A DNA stretch of 33,365 nucleotides. Origin: Planctomycetota bacterium. GTDB taxonomy: Bacteria; Planctomycetota; UBA8108; UBA1146; JAKEFC01. Below are positions 1 to 8,451 of the stretch, piece after piece (within the stretch, counting starts at the first letter, position 1; each line of letters opens with the position of its first letter). A program made the translations under genes and the position numbers. Below the pieces are notes generated by a model. It worked only from the letters and a program-made list of their open reading frames with translations, was not told where the DNA came from and ran no database searches. The stretch is taken from contig JAKEFC010000128.1 in NCBI GenBank assembly GCA_022616235.1, positions 1-33,365 of the forward strand, in the 5' to 3' direction.

Positions 1-81
1 CACGCTGGTGCCTCGACACCAGGGGGAACACGCCACCGCCGCGCTGATTGCGGAGCACGACGGTGCCCCGACAACAGGGCT
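1..81. repeat. Imperfect 18-bp direct repeat, 55 bp apart, with short hairpin
   Basis: Bases 7-24 and 62-79 match at 16 of 18 positions, with a period of 55 bp. The first copy sits in a perfect 6-bp inverted repeat (CTGGTG, six-base loop, CACCAG, about 5-22); the second copy forms a poorer hairpin. This lies just downstream of the LysM gene on the minus strand, so it could act as a transcript end, but there is no T tract. No coding region is supported here. The array may continue beyond the window edge. Confidence 0.45.
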
Positions 82-1125
82 CTAGCGCGCCGGCACGTGG
101 ATCTGCTTCCCGATCGACAACCGATCCGGATCGAGGCCCGGATTCGCGGCGCGAATCTCGGTCCAGCGCGCGCCATCGGAGAGCAAGCGCTCCGCGATGG
201 CGTAGAGGGAATCCCCCTCCGCGATCGTGTACAGGCGATAGCCGGCCATTTCGGCTGGCTTTTCGGCCGTCTTGCCCGCGCTCATCGATGCTTCCCGGAG
301 CGCCGGGGCGGCCACGGCCGCGCTCGCTTCCGGCGGCGCAGGAATCGTGATGGTATTTCCGACGCGTAGTTCGTTCCCCTCGCCGAGCGTGGGGTTCGCT
401 TTCCGAATCTCCTCGAAGAGCGCGCCGTTTCCGTAGTACTGCTTCGCGATCTTCCAGAGGCTGTCGCCAGGCTCGATCTTGTGCTTCTTGGGATAACTGG
501 CCGCATCCCCTCGCGGCTCGAGCGACGCGCTCCCCGGCGCCGCGGTCGAATCGACCGCCGGCTTCATTCCCGTCCCGGACGGCAGCGGGCCCAAGGCGCT
601 CGTAGCCGCCGAGTCCGTGCTGGCGGAACTGCCTTGCGCCGCATGCGGCGTCCTCGCGTCGAAGTTGCTCGCGATCGGAACGCCGCTCGAGGCAGCCGGC
701 GAAGCGCCGGCCTCGCGCGCAGCGCTACTAGGCAAATCGAGCGCCCCGCCTGCGCCTGCGGCACCTGGGTGTCCTGCGCCGGCGAGGTTCGAATCGGCGC
801 CCACCGGATCTTGGAGGCGCGGCCGCGAAAACGTGGTGTCCCTGCCATCCACGTACGGCGAATTGGTGCTCGCACCGCCCGCAAGAGACGCCGCCCCGTC
901 GCCGAGCGTGCCTCGCTGCGCGGAATCCAGGCGCCCTGTAGTTTGGGACCCTGCGCTCGGGGACCCCATTCCCGGCTGCCTGTAGCGCTTCGCTTCGCGC
1001 GCGGATTCGCGGGTTTGATCTTCCTTCGAGCGGCCCCTCGTGCCATCGCTATCGAGGAATTTCGCGGCGAGGATGACGCCGAGAATTAGTAGAACGACCA
1101 GACCGATCTTCGTGCCGTTGCCCAT
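82..1125 (-). CDS. Membrane-anchored protein with two C-terminal LysM domains
   Basis: 347 aa. LysM domains bind the glycan strands of peptidoglycan, so this is probably a cell-wall-anchored envelope protein. Residues 6-22 form one hydrophobic segment (signal anchor). Residues 25-210 are a low-complexity Ala/Ser/Gly/Pro linker. LysM 1 spans about 214-262 (IEPGDSLWKIAKQYYG) and LysM 2 about 296-345 (IAEGDSLYAIAERLL). No catalytic domain is visible. I chose the ATG at 1125 over an upstream in-frame ATG at 1206 because it has a strong GGAGGGG ribosome site and places the membrane segment at the N-terminus. It follows secDF on the same strand, but a terminator-like hairpin separates them, so it may have its own promoter. 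A second LysM protein (lipoprotein) lies at 19643-20743. Confidence 0.85.
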   Translation of the reverse strand: MGNGTKIGLVVLLILGVILAAKFLDSDGTRGRSKEDQTRESAREAKRYRQPGMGSPSAGSQTTGRLDSAQRGTLGDGAASLAGGASTNSPYVDGRDTTFSRPRLQDPVGADSNLAGAGHPGAAGAGGALDLPSSAAREAGASPAASSGVPIASNFDARTPHAAQGSSASTDSAATSALGPLPSGTGMKPAVDSTAAPGSASLEPRGDAASYPKKHKIEPGDSLWKIAKQYYGNGALFEEIRKANPTLGEGNELRVGNTITIPAPPEASAAVAAPALREASMSAGKTAEKPAEMAGYRLYTIAEGDSLYAIAERLLSDGARWTEIRAANPGLDPDRLSIGKQIHVPAR

Positions 1126-1147
1126 CTTACCCCTCCACTTACCCCTC
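1126..1147 (-). promoter_or_regulatory. Duplicated ribosome binding site upstream of LysM gene
   Basis: On the minus strand the 10-base block GAGGGGTAAG occurs twice, 12 bp apart (1126-1135 and 1138-1147), and the second copy directly abuts the ATG at 1125. Each copy contains an anti-SD-complementary GAGGGG. Only the proximal copy is well placed for initiation. Confidence 0.5.
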
Positions 1148-1261
1148 GACGGGAGTGGACTCGGCGTGCGGGCGGGCGTGGACCCGCTCGGCGTCCGCTC
1201 CATCATTGGGCCACCGCCTAACCGAGGACGCTCCCTTGCGAAGCGGCCTCACAAAACGGGT

Positions 1262-1282
1262 AAAACGCCGGATTTCCCGGCG
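1262..1282 (-). terminator. Rho-independent terminator-like hairpin after secDF
   Basis: On the minus strand CGCCGG (1282-1277), a five-base loop and CCGGCG (1271-1266) form a perfect 6-bp GC stem followed directly by TTTT (1265-1262). It sits about 70 bp after the secDF stop codon and before the LysM gene. The T tract is short, but the placement is right for ending the yajC-secDF transcript. Confidence 0.55.
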
Positions 1283-1352
1283 ACGCGTGCGCTCCGGAGA
1301 TCGAAGCAGCAGGGAAGCGTGCGCCCTTTCCCCCGAAGATTTCCCCGGGCGT

Positions 1353-4130
1353 TTACCCGGACGCGGCAAGCCTTCTGGCGCGGCGCTTCTCGGCGCGGTC
1401 ATTGAAATAGATGACGAGCGGGCTGGCAATATATATCGAGGAATAGGTTCCAGCGATTACGCCCACCAGGAACGTGAAGGAGAACCCATGGAGCGAGTCT
1501 CCGCCCCAGATCAAGAGGGCCAGCGTGGTCAAGAACACCATCCCCGCGGTGAGCAGCGTGCGCCCCAAGGTCTGGTTCACCGAATCGTTGACGATCTTGA
1601 TGAAGTCGAGGTCCCGCTTCTTCTCGCCGATGTTCTCCCGAATGCGGTCGAAGATCACGATCGTGTCGTTGATGGAGAAACCGACGGTCGTGAGCAGCGC
1701 GGCCATCACCGGCAGGTTGACTTTGAGATTGAGGTGCTCGCCCAGGAAGATGTCCGCCACGGCGACCGCACCGAGCGAGAACAAGACGTCGTGTACGAGT
1801 GGGACGACCGCGGCGAGTCCGAACTTCAACTGAAAGCGCAGCGCGACGTAGAAGATGATCGCCAGGAACGACATCATCATCGCGACGAAGACCGCTTGCT
1901 GGAGGTCCGCGGCAACCTTGCCGCTGATCGTCTCCACCGCTCCGAACGGCGCCGCGGTCGGAAAGCTCGCCTTCTGCGCATCGAAGATGGCCTTTACGTC
2001 CGCTTCGAAACTCTGCGCCTCTTTCGCCGCCGTGTTCAGGAGCTTGTTGATCCGAAACGTCGCATAGCGAGGGTTCGGTGCCTCTTGGTTGATCTCCGCG
2101 ACCTCGTAGCCGGTCAACGGTGCGATCTTCGCGCTTCCGCTCTCGAGCAGCGCTCGCACGTCGGACGCGGTGGGACCGAGCCCCCCGTCGCGCCGAACCA
2201 GGTTCACGGTGACCTCGAAGTATTTCTCCGCCGGCGTCGGCCCCTCGCGCGCGATGAGCGGGCCGAACGGCTCCGGCGCGAGGATCTGCCCCTTGCCGAG
2301 CGCGTCCCGCACCAGCTCCACGAACTTCAACTCGTGGGCGCCGAGCTTTCCATCGCCGGTGTCCGCCTGCGCTTGGCTCACGGTATCCGGCGTGACCTGC
2401 GTGCGGACCGCGAAGGTGTAGGCTCTCTCGCCGGCGGTGGCGTTGATCGCCTGCACTTGCACGTCGCTGTAGGGGCGCTCCCCGTTCACGACGATCGTCG
2501 AAAGCGCGTCTTGCACTTCGGAGGCCGAGTGCTCCCCGTTCAAGTTCACGACGAGGAGTGTTCCCCCCGTAAAGTCGATGCCGAGAGCGGAGGTGCCGCG
2601 CGCGAAGAAGACTCCGAGCCCGAGCACGATCAGGATCACGGAAACGGTGGCGCAAAGCTTGCGAGGCTTCATGAAGTCGATGCTCGTCAGCTTGAAGAAC
2701 TGGAGCATGTTGAATTGCTGCACGAGGTTGTACTTGAGCAGAATCGAGATCAGGAGGCGGCTCACGTAGACCGCGGTGAAGAAGGAGCAGATGATCCCGA
2801 TCCCGAGCACGATCGCGAATCCCTTCACCGGGCCGGTGCCGAACTGAAACAAGATGAAGGACGTGATCAACGTCGTCAGGTTGGAGTCGAAGATCGTCGA
2901 GAATGCACGGTCGAATCCCCCCGTCACCGACTGATTCAGCGAGCGCCCGCGCGCGCGCTCCTCCCGAATGCGCTCGAAGATCAATATGTTCGCATCGATC
3001 GACATGCCGACGCTGAGCAAGAGGCCCGCGAGCCCCGGAAACGTGAGGGTGTTGCGGAAGACTACGAGCGCCGCGACGCTCAGGAGCACGTTGAGGAGCA
3101 AAGCGAGATCCGCGACGACGCCGAGCGTCATGTAGTAGATCGCCAGGAACAAGACGACTGCGGCGAGTCCGAAGCACATCGCCTGCACGCCGCGGACGAT
3201 GCTCTCGCGCCCAATTACGGAACCGACGGTTTGCTCGTTCTCGAGCTGCGGCTTCCCCGTCGGCTGCCCCGACTTGAGCACGGTGATCAGCCCGCGGACC
3301 TCGCTCTCGCCGACTCCCTCGATGATGCCGCTCCCCCAGATCGCGTTGTTGATGACGGGGGCCGAGATCAATTGGTGATCGAGGACGATGCCGAGTCGCT
3401 TCCCCTTGTTCTCGGTCGTGAGCGCTCCGAATTGGTTGACCGACTTCCCTTTGAATTCGAACGCGATCGCCGGAAGCTGCCTGTCGTCCAAAGTCGCCGC
3501 CACGTTGCGTAGGCCGCGCCCGGAGATCTTCTTCGCGTCCGTGTTCTCGACGAGCATTTCCTTGTCGACGACGGGCTTGCCGTTGGAATCCCGGAGCACC
3601 TCGAAGGTCTTCGCGTTCCGCTTGTACTCTTCGACTACGATCCGCTTCGGAGGCAGCGGCTGCGGGCCGCGCTCCGGTTCGGGCTTCTCGCTCCAGGCTC
3701 TCACTTCCGCGCGATAGCGCTCCATCTCCGCGCGCGCGAGCTGCTTTGCCGCATCGGATTGGTCCTGGTCATCGCAGACGATATGGAATACGAGTTGCCC
3801 GGATTTCTCGATGACGTCCTTGATCCGCCGTACCTCGTCCTCGCCGGCGCCGGGCACTTGCACGATGATGCCGTTGACGCCGGCACGCGTGACGCCGATC
3901 TCGCGCAGGCCGTACATGTCGAGCCGCTGCGCGAGGATGTCGCGGACTTGATCCGCCACCTGCCGCAGCGAATCCTTGGCGACCGGGTCCTTCTCGACGA
4001 GGTAACGAAGCTCGGTCCCTCCCGCGAGGTCGATACCGAGCGGAATGTTCTTCGGGTCGCTCACCGCCCAAACGGCAAGCGCGGCCACGATGACCACGAG
4101 GGCGATGCCGCTCCCAATATTCTTCACCAT
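1353..4130 (-). CDS. secDF: Fused protein translocase subunit SecDF
   Basis: 925 aa. SecD and SecF use the proton gradient to pull exported proteins out of the SecYEG channel; here both are one polypeptide. The SecD half has TM1 at 7-23, the motif LGIDLAGGTELRY at 31-43, a large periplasmic domain to about 310, and TM2-6 ending near 465 with SIDANILIFERIREE at 377-391. The SecF half has TM1 at about 492-510, GIDFTGGTLL at 517-526, and the matching membrane motif SINDTIVIFDRIREN at 819-833. Both conserved proton-relay Asp positions (D379, D822) are present. The SecF periplasmic part (about 520-743) is roughly twice the length of the E. coli one. The gene starts 40 bp after yajC, the usual partner, and ends at a terminator-like hairpin. 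Confidence 0.96.
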   Translation of the reverse strand: MVKNIGSGIALVVIVAALAVWAVSDPKNIPLGIDLAGGTELRYLVEKDPVAKDSLRQVADQVRDILAQRLDMYGLREIGVTRAGVNGIIVQVPGAGEDEVRRIKDVIEKSGQLVFHIVCDDQDQSDAAKQLARAEMERYRAEVRAWSEKPEPERGPQPLPPKRIVVEEYKRNAKTFEVLRDSNGKPVVDKEMLVENTDAKKISGRGLRNVAATLDDRQLPAIAFEFKGKSVNQFGALTTENKGKRLGIVLDHQLISAPVINNAIWGSGIIEGVGESEVRGLITVLKSGQPTGKPQLENEQTVGSVIGRESIVRGVQAMCFGLAAVVLFLAIYYMTLGVVADLALLLNVLLSVAALVVFRNTLTFPGLAGLLLSVGMSIDANILIFERIREERARGRSLNQSVTGGFDRAFSTIFDSNLTTLITSFILFQFGTGPVKGFAIVLGIGIICSFFTAVYVSRLLISILLKYNLVQQFNMLQFFKLTSIDFMKPRKLCATVSVILIVLGLGVFFARGTSALGIDFTGGTLLVVNLNGEHSASEVQDALSTIVVNGERPYSDVQVQAINATAGERAYTFAVRTQVTPDTVSQAQADTGDGKLGAHELKFVELVRDALGKGQILAPEPFGPLIAREGPTPAEKYFEVTVNLVRRDGGLGPTASDVRALLESGSAKIAPLTGYEVAEINQEAPNPRYATFRINKLLNTAAKEAQSFEADVKAIFDAQKASFPTAAPFGAVETISGKVAADLQQAVFVAMMMSFLAIIFYVALRFQLKFGLAAVVPLVHDVLFSLGAVAVADIFLGEHLNLKVNLPVMAALLTTVGFSINDTIVIFDRIRENIGEKKRDLDFIKIVNDSVNQTLGRTLLTAGMVFLTTLALLIWGGDSLHGFSFTFLVGVIAGTYSSIYIASPLVIYFNDRAEKRRARRLAASG

Positions 4131-4170
4131 TGCGGAGGTCCTCAGCTTTCTCGCGCCCGCGGCACGTCGT

Positions 4171-4617
4171 TCACTTCGTCGGGACCGCGCTCGCGGCGGC
4201 GGCGTGCGGCGCCGCCTCTTTCTCGCTCGCGGGTTTTTCCTCTTGGATGACGCCCTCGATGGCCGAGCGCAAGACGCGCATGCGCACGTTCTGCTGCTCG
4301 TCGATCTTGAGCACTACGATGTTGCGTTCCTTCTCGATCGCCGCGACCTTGCCGAGGATGCCCCCAGTCGTGCGCACCGTGTCGTTCTTCTTCAGCGCGT
4401 CGAGCATCGCGGCGTGCTGCTGCTGCTGGCGCCGCTGCGGGCGGATGATGAGGAGATAGAACACCAGGAAGCACAGCCCCCCCATCGTGAGCATCGGGAG
4501 CAACTGTTGGGCGAAGTTCTGCTGCGCGGGGTCCGCCGCCGGCGCGGCCGGCACGGAGGCGGGAGGCGCACCGGTTTGCAGGATCAAGCACAGGAAGGTC
4601 GTAAGCGAATGGGTCAT
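4171..4617 (-). CDS. yajC: Preprotein translocase subunit YajC
   Basis: 148 aa. YajC is a small single-span membrane protein that associates with SecDF at the Sec translocon. The protein has an Ala/Pro-rich N-terminal tail, one membrane helix at about 44-60 (GGLCFLVFYLLIIRPQRR), the typical RPQRRQQQ stretch, then the compact domain with KNDTVRTTGGILGKV followed by a Glu/Lys/Ala-rich tail. The gene lies directly upstream of secDF in the order tgt-yajC-secD-secF that is common in bacteria, although here a promoter lies between tgt and yajC. The N-terminal extension before the helix (about 40 residues) is longer than in E. coli. The start ATG at 4617 is the only sensible one. Confidence 0.93.
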   Translation of the reverse strand: MTHSLTTFLCLILQTGAPPASVPAAPAADPAQQNFAQQLLPMLTMGGLCFLVFYLLIIRPQRRQQQQHAAMLDALKKNDTVRTTGGILGKVAAIEKERNIVVLKIDEQQNVRMRVLRSAIEGVIQEEKPASEKEAAPHAAAASAVPTK

Positions 4618-4636
4618 CGATGCTAACTCTTGTCCC

Positions 4637-4667
4637 GTCCGTAATTTGTCGCTGCCCGCAATTTGCC
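4637..4667. repeat. Two 10-bp direct repeats in the yajC leader
   Basis: CCGTAATTTG (4639-4648) and CCGCAATTTG (4656-4665) differ at one base and start 17 bp apart, between the predicted yajC promoter and its start codon. They are AT-richer than the surroundings. They could be an operator or a leader element, or coincidence. Confidence 0.25.
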
Positions 4668-4678
4668 AAAAAGGGCGG

Positions 4679-4706
4679 ATTATAGATGCGGGCGTCGCGC
4701 GCGCAA
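4679..4706 (-). promoter_or_regulatory. Sigma-70-like promoter for yajC-secDF
   Basis: On the minus strand a perfect -10 box TATAAT (4684-4679) is preceded, after a 16-bp spacer, by TTGCGC (4706-4701) as a -35 match of three bases. Transcription would begin near 4672, about 55 bases before the yajC ATG at 4617. A consensus -10 is rare in such GC-rich DNA. Confidence 0.6.
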
Positions 4707-4761
4707 GGGAGCGCAGAGCCGAATCGCGCCGTCATGCGCGCGTTCGACGGTGCGCGCCTGC

Positions 4762-5877
4762 CTAAATTCCGGCTCGGCGCGCGAACTCCGGCCAGCGCGC
4801 GGAGCGAATCGCGGCGCGCGCCTCTTCGAGGATCCGGTGGAATACCCGGAGGTTGTGGATGCTGGCCAGGGTGTAGCCGAGCAGCTCGCGGCGCTGAAAG
4901 AGATGATGGAGGAAACCGCGCGAAAAGCGCGCGCAGGCGTCGCAATCGCATCCCTCTTCCAACGCACCCGCGTCCTCGCGATAGCGGCTGTTCTTGATCC
5001 GCACTGGATCCCCGGCGAATTGCAGTAGTTGACCGTTCCGCGCGTTGCGCGTGGGCAGCACGCAGTCGAAGAGATCGACGCCGCACTCGATCGCGCGCGT
5101 GAATTCGGCGCGACCGCCGACGCCCATGAGATAGCGCGGCCGATCCGCGGGCAACCCGGCCGTGCCCAGCGGAATCGTCGCGAGCAACAGCTCGCGATCC
5201 TCGCCGACGCTGACCCCGCCCACCGCGAAGCCGTCGAAGGGGAGCGCGGACAGCGTCTCCGCCGATTCGGCGCGCAAGTCCTCGAACGGCCCGCCCTGGC
5301 TGATTCCGAAGACGGCCATCGGCGAGTCGCGGCGCAGGCGCGATCGGCACTCCGCAGAACGGCGCGCCCAGCGCACGGTACGCGCGAGCGCCGCCGCCGC
5401 GGCGTCTCGTCCGGCGCCGGCGGGGATGCAGTCGTCGAGCACCATCGCGATGTCGGAGCCGAGCTGCCGCTGGATCTCGAGCACGCTCTCCGGCGTCAAT
5501 TCCACGCGCGCGCCATCGATCGGCGAGCGAAACACGACTGCGTCATCGGTGACGGTGCGCAGATCCGCGAGGGACATCACTTGGAAGCCGCCGCTGTCCG
5601 TAAGGATCGGACCGCTCCAGCCCATGAAGCGATGGAGCCCGCCCAGCGCCCGCACGGCCTCCGCGCCGGGGCGCAAGCACAAGTGGAAAGCGTTGGCGAG
5701 GACGATCTCGGCGCCCCCTGCGCGCACCGCGCGGGGATCGACGCCCTTCACGCTGCCGCGCGTTGCGACCGGCATGAATGCGGGGGTCTCGACGATCCCG
5801 TGCGGCGTGGTCAGCTTGCCGAGCCGCGGCCCGTGCGGATCGCCGCCGATCACTTCGAAGGAGAAACCATCGATCAT
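4762..5877 (-). CDS. tgt: Queuine tRNA-ribosyltransferase (TGT)
   Basis: 371 aa, the normal length. The enzyme exchanges guanine 34 in the anticodon of Asp, Asn, His and Tyr tRNAs for the queuosine precursor preQ1. Visible motifs: TDSGGFQVMSL at 93-103 (catalytic-base Asp94), GISQGG at 191-196, GVDLFDCVLPTRNARNG at 266-282 with the nucleophile Asp271, and the zinc site CDCDAC at 310-315 plus His341. I chose the ATG at 5877 because the protein aligns from its first residues; an upstream open extension has no family similarity. It follows the spoIID-like gene by 16 bp and probably shares a transcript with it and ruvB, a Tgt-RuvB neighbourhood that is common in bacteria. Confidence 0.96.
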   Translation of the reverse strand: MIDGFSFEVIGGDPHGPRLGKLTTPHGIVETPAFMPVATRGSVKGVDPRAVRAGGAEIVLANAFHLCLRPGAEAVRALGGLHRFMGWSGPILTDSGGFQVMSLADLRTVTDDAVVFRSPIDGARVELTPESVLEIQRQLGSDIAMVLDDCIPAGAGRDAAAAALARTVRWARRSAECRSRLRRDSPMAVFGISQGGPFEDLRAESAETLSALPFDGFAVGGVSVGEDRELLLATIPLGTAGLPADRPRYLMGVGGRAEFTRAIECGVDLFDCVLPTRNARNGQLLQFAGDPVRIKNSRYREDAGALEEGCDCDACARFSRGFLHHLFQRRELLGYTLASIHNLRVFHRILEEARAAIRSARWPEFARRAGI

Positions 5878-5893
5878 TGGCTGTGACGCGCGC

Positions 5894-7240
5894 TCACCAG
5901 AGCGCCGCGATCTGGCTCCGCGGATAATAGCGGCCGAGGATCTCCTCCGCCGCGGCGCCCGCCTCCGCCATTCCGCGCGCGCCGTTCTGACAGAGACCCA
6001 CTCCGTGCCCGTAGCCGCGCCCTTCGAAGTGCAGATCGGCACCGGCGCGCCAGCACTCGAAGGCGGTCGAGCGCACGCCTCTCACGTCGTGCTCGGCGAG
6101 ATTGCCGCGGAACACCGCGCCATCCACCTCGAACGAGCCATCGCGGTGCACCACGCGCAAGTAGGAAGCGTGGCCGCCGGGTCCTCGTTCCACGCCTTCG
6201 ATGGCGAGGATCTCGCCGAGCGCGGCGCGGTGGCGCGCGGCGAGCGGCGCGAGCGCGCGCCGCACGTCGGACTCCGCGAGCGTGCACGACCATCGATAGT
6301 GGCTCGCGTGCGCGCAGTCGCCGCAGCGCGCGGGGGTCAGGGCGGGATTCGCGGGAACGCCGAACACCGCCGCGCCGTCCGCGGTGCAGCCGCCGCAGGT
6401 CGAGTGGAAGAACGTCTCGAAGGCTTGCCCCGCGTGCAGCAGAACTTCGCCGCGGGTCTCGGCGACGGCGGCGCGGATCGCCGGCTCGGCGGAGAAGCCG
6501 CCGTACACCTGCGAACTGGTGTCGGCGCGCAGATGGTAGAAAGCGCCGGGCCCCTCCCGCAGCAGATGGAAGAGCGCATAGCTCCGCGCCGCGACCGCCT
6601 GCGCTCTGAGGGCGGCGGCGGGAAAGCTCGCGTTCATCTCGCGCGGCAAGACGCCGAGCAGATAGCGCTCGAGCGGCAGCCGATTGACGAGGAGCCATGC
6701 CCCCGATCCATCCGGCGCGGGGAGGAACTCGAGGGCCCCTTCGTAGCGCACGGCGCCGATCTGGATCACGGCCGGCGCCCCCCGCGCCTCCGGCCCCGCA
6801 AGCGCTCCCGGCCCCGCGCGCAGCCGGAAGCGATCGCGACGCGGCGCGCCGCCGTCGATCCGGAGCGAGGCGCGCGCGCACGCGATCTCCGCGGGCGCCG
6901 CCGCGAGCGCCGTCCCCGCTCGATCTTCGATGATGAGATCGTGTCCCGGCGCGCAACCCACGGAGATCCGCGCCGGCACCTCGCCGAGGAGCACCGCGAT
7001 CTCGGGCCCCTCTCGCCCCGCGAACGGAAAAGCCGCCATCTCCGGATGATCTGGATCCGCGAACGGAAGAGCCGCCATCACCGAGCGATCGGGTGCCGCA
7101 AGCGGCAACGCCGCCGCGGCCACGCCTGCCGCGTTCGCGCGCGCGGGCGCAGGTAGGATGGCGAGGAGCAACGCTATGAAGGGCGAGCGCCTCGCCGCCG
7201 ACCGGCGCCGGGCGAATATTCGAAATCGGTCGTCGGCCAC
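5894..7240 (-). CDS. SpoIID/LytB-domain secreted protein (putative lytic transglycosylase)
   Basis: 448 aa from a GTG start. SpoIID proteins cleave peptidoglycan strands lacking stem peptides; outside spore formers the role is generally peptidoglycan remodelling. The N-terminus is Arg-rich, followed by a hydrophobic signal segment (about 20-35). A 13-aa tandem repeat covers about 48-86. The SpoIID domain covers about 168-445: LPLERYLLGVLPREM with the catalytic-type Glu201, AAALRAQAVAARSYALF, DTSSQVYGG, the STCGGCTADG cysteine pair (282, 285), CGDC (306-309) and the C-terminal YGHGVGLCQNGARGMAEAG. I chose the GTG at 7240, 14 bp after the ruvB stop with GGAG upstream; a longer frame to 7300 would overlap ruvB and adds no signal. 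It lies between ruvB and tgt on one strand. Confidence 0.85.
   Translation of the reverse strand: MADDRFRIFARRRSAARRSPFIALLLAILPAPARANAAGVAAAALPLAAPDRSVMAALPFADPDHPEMAAFPFAGREGPEIAVLLGEVPARISVGCAPGHDLIIEDRAGTALAAAPAEIACARASLRIDGGAPRRDRFRLRAGPGALAGPEARGAPAVIQIGAVRYEGALEFLPAPDGSGAWLLVNRLPLERYLLGVLPREMNASFPAAALRAQAVAARSYALFHLLREGPGAFYHLRADTSSQVYGGFSAEPAIRAAVAETRGEVLLHAGQAFETFFHSTCGGCTADGAAVFGVPANPALTPARCGDCAHASHYRWSCTLAESDVRRALAPLAARHRAALGEILAIEGVERGPGGHASYLRVVHRDGSFEVDGAVFRGNLAEHDVRGVRSTAFECWRAGADLHFEGRGYGHGVGLCQNGARGMAEAGAAAEEILGRYYPRSQIAALW
7019..7100. repeat. 39-bp tandem repeat inside the SpoIID-like gene
   Basis: Bases 7019-7040 recur at 7058-7079 with one mismatch in 22, and a third, decayed copy follows to about 7100. 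The 39-bp period equals 13 codons and encodes repeats ending in MAALPF and MAAFPF just after the signal peptide. The reading frame is kept. Confidence 0.7.
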
Positions 7241-7254
7241 CTTGGAAGTCGCTC

Positions 7255-8310
7255 CTACGCCGGTTCGCCCTGCTCGAGCCCGTCGAACAGGTTGGCGCAC
7301 TCCGCGGGAACTTCGACCCCCGCGACTTCGGCGGCGCGCCGCCCGAGGATGCGCCCGCGCGGCGTCTTCACCAGGAATCCCTCGCGGAGCAGATAAGGCT
7401 CGTAGACATCTTCGATGGTCCGCTCCTCCTCGCCGACGGATACGGCGATCGTCTTCACGCCGACCGGAACGCCGCGATTCTTCGCGACGACGTCGAGGAT
7501 GCGGCGATCGGTCAAGTCGAGCCCGAAGCCGTCGACGCCGAGCCGTTTGAGAGCGCGCGCGACGGCATCCGCGTCGATGCGCGACAAGCCTTCGACGTCG
7601 GCGAAGTCGCGGATGCGCCGGAGGTAGCGATTCGCGATCCGTGGCGTGCCGCGGCAGCGACTCGCGAGCATCTCGGCGCCCTCCTTGGCGAGCGAGATCC
7701 CGAAGATGCGAGCGGTCCGATTCAAGATGGTCGTCATCTCGCCGGGCGGGTAGGGATCCAGCTTCTCTTGGATGCCGAAGCGGGCTCGAAACGGCGCGGA
7801 CAAATTGCCTTCGCGCGTCGTGGCGCCGACGAGCGTGAATCGCGGAACGGTGAGCTTCACCGAGCGCGCGTTGGGGCCTTGATCGAGCACGATGTCGAGC
7901 ACGTAGTCCTCCATCGCGGAGTAGAGATACTCCTCCACGATGGGCTGCAAGCGGTGCACTTCATCGACGAAGAGGATGTCCCGGTCCTCGAGACAGGTGA
8001 GCACGCCCGCGAGGTCGCCCGAGCGGACGAGGACCGGACCCGAAGTGGCGCGAAATCCCACGCCAAGCTCCGTCGCCAGGAGGTGCGCGAGGGTGGTCTT
8101 CCCGAGACCCGGCATGCCGGAGAAGAGCACGTGATCGAGAGGCTCGCGGCGCTTGCGTGCGGCGGCGAGATACACGCGGAGGTTGGCGACGATCGATTCT
8201 TGGCCGATGAATTGGTCGAGGCGCCGCGGCCGCAGGGTTTCATCCTGCGCCCGGTCATCGTCTCTTCCCCCGCCGTCGACGAAGCGCTGCTCTTTGACGC
8301 GGGCAACCAT
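7255..8310 (-). CDS. ruvB: Holliday junction branch migration DNA helicase RuvB
   Basis: 351 aa. RuvB is the AAA+ motor that, with RuvA, drives branch migration of Holliday junctions. Motifs (from the ATG at 8310): LRPRRLDQFIGQ at 27-38, Walker A GMPGLGKTT at 65-73, Walker B DILFVDEVHRL at 111-121, sensor GATTREGNLSAPFRARFG at 162-179 with the arginine finger, and PRIANRYLRRIRD (sensor 2) followed by the winged-helix domain. The Walker A second residue is Met where Pro is usual. An in-frame ATG at 8343 would add 11 residues; I prefer 8310 because it gives the family's usual N-terminal length and has GAAGGGAA upstream. ruvA and ruvC are not in the window. Confidence 0.95.
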   Translation of the reverse strand: MVARVKEQRFVDGGGRDDDRAQDETLRPRRLDQFIGQESIVANLRVYLAAARKRREPLDHVLFSGMPGLGKTTLAHLLATELGVGFRATSGPVLVRSGDLAGVLTCLEDRDILFVDEVHRLQPIVEEYLYSAMEDYVLDIVLDQGPNARSVKLTVPRFTLVGATTREGNLSAPFRARFGIQEKLDPYPPGEMTTILNRTARIFGISLAKEGAEMLASRCRGTPRIANRYLRRIRDFADVEGLSRIDADAVARALKRLGVDGFGLDLTDRRILDVVAKNRGVPVGVKTIAVSVGEEERTIEDVYEPYLLREGFLVKTPRGRILGRRAAEVAGVEVPAECANLFDGLEQGEPA

Positions 8311-8451
8311 CGAACGGATTCCCTTCGCCGGCGACACCGGCATTCCCCAATCGCGCGCGTTTGTGCTCGTGCCGCGCCGGGTGGAGCGGGCGGCGCCCGC
8401 GGCGCGCGCGGTGCGCGGCCCAATGTAGATGAATCCGCCGCTCCTGTCACG

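Noticed and set aside
1155-3512. Long plus-strand open frame of about 785 codons
   Set aside because: It lies opposite secDF, is extremely rich in Arg, Asp and His, and has no family similarity. It is a GC-bias shadow of the real gene.
5162-7156. Plus-strand 664-codon open frame
   Set aside because: It is antisense to tgt and the SpoIID-like gene, both unambiguous.
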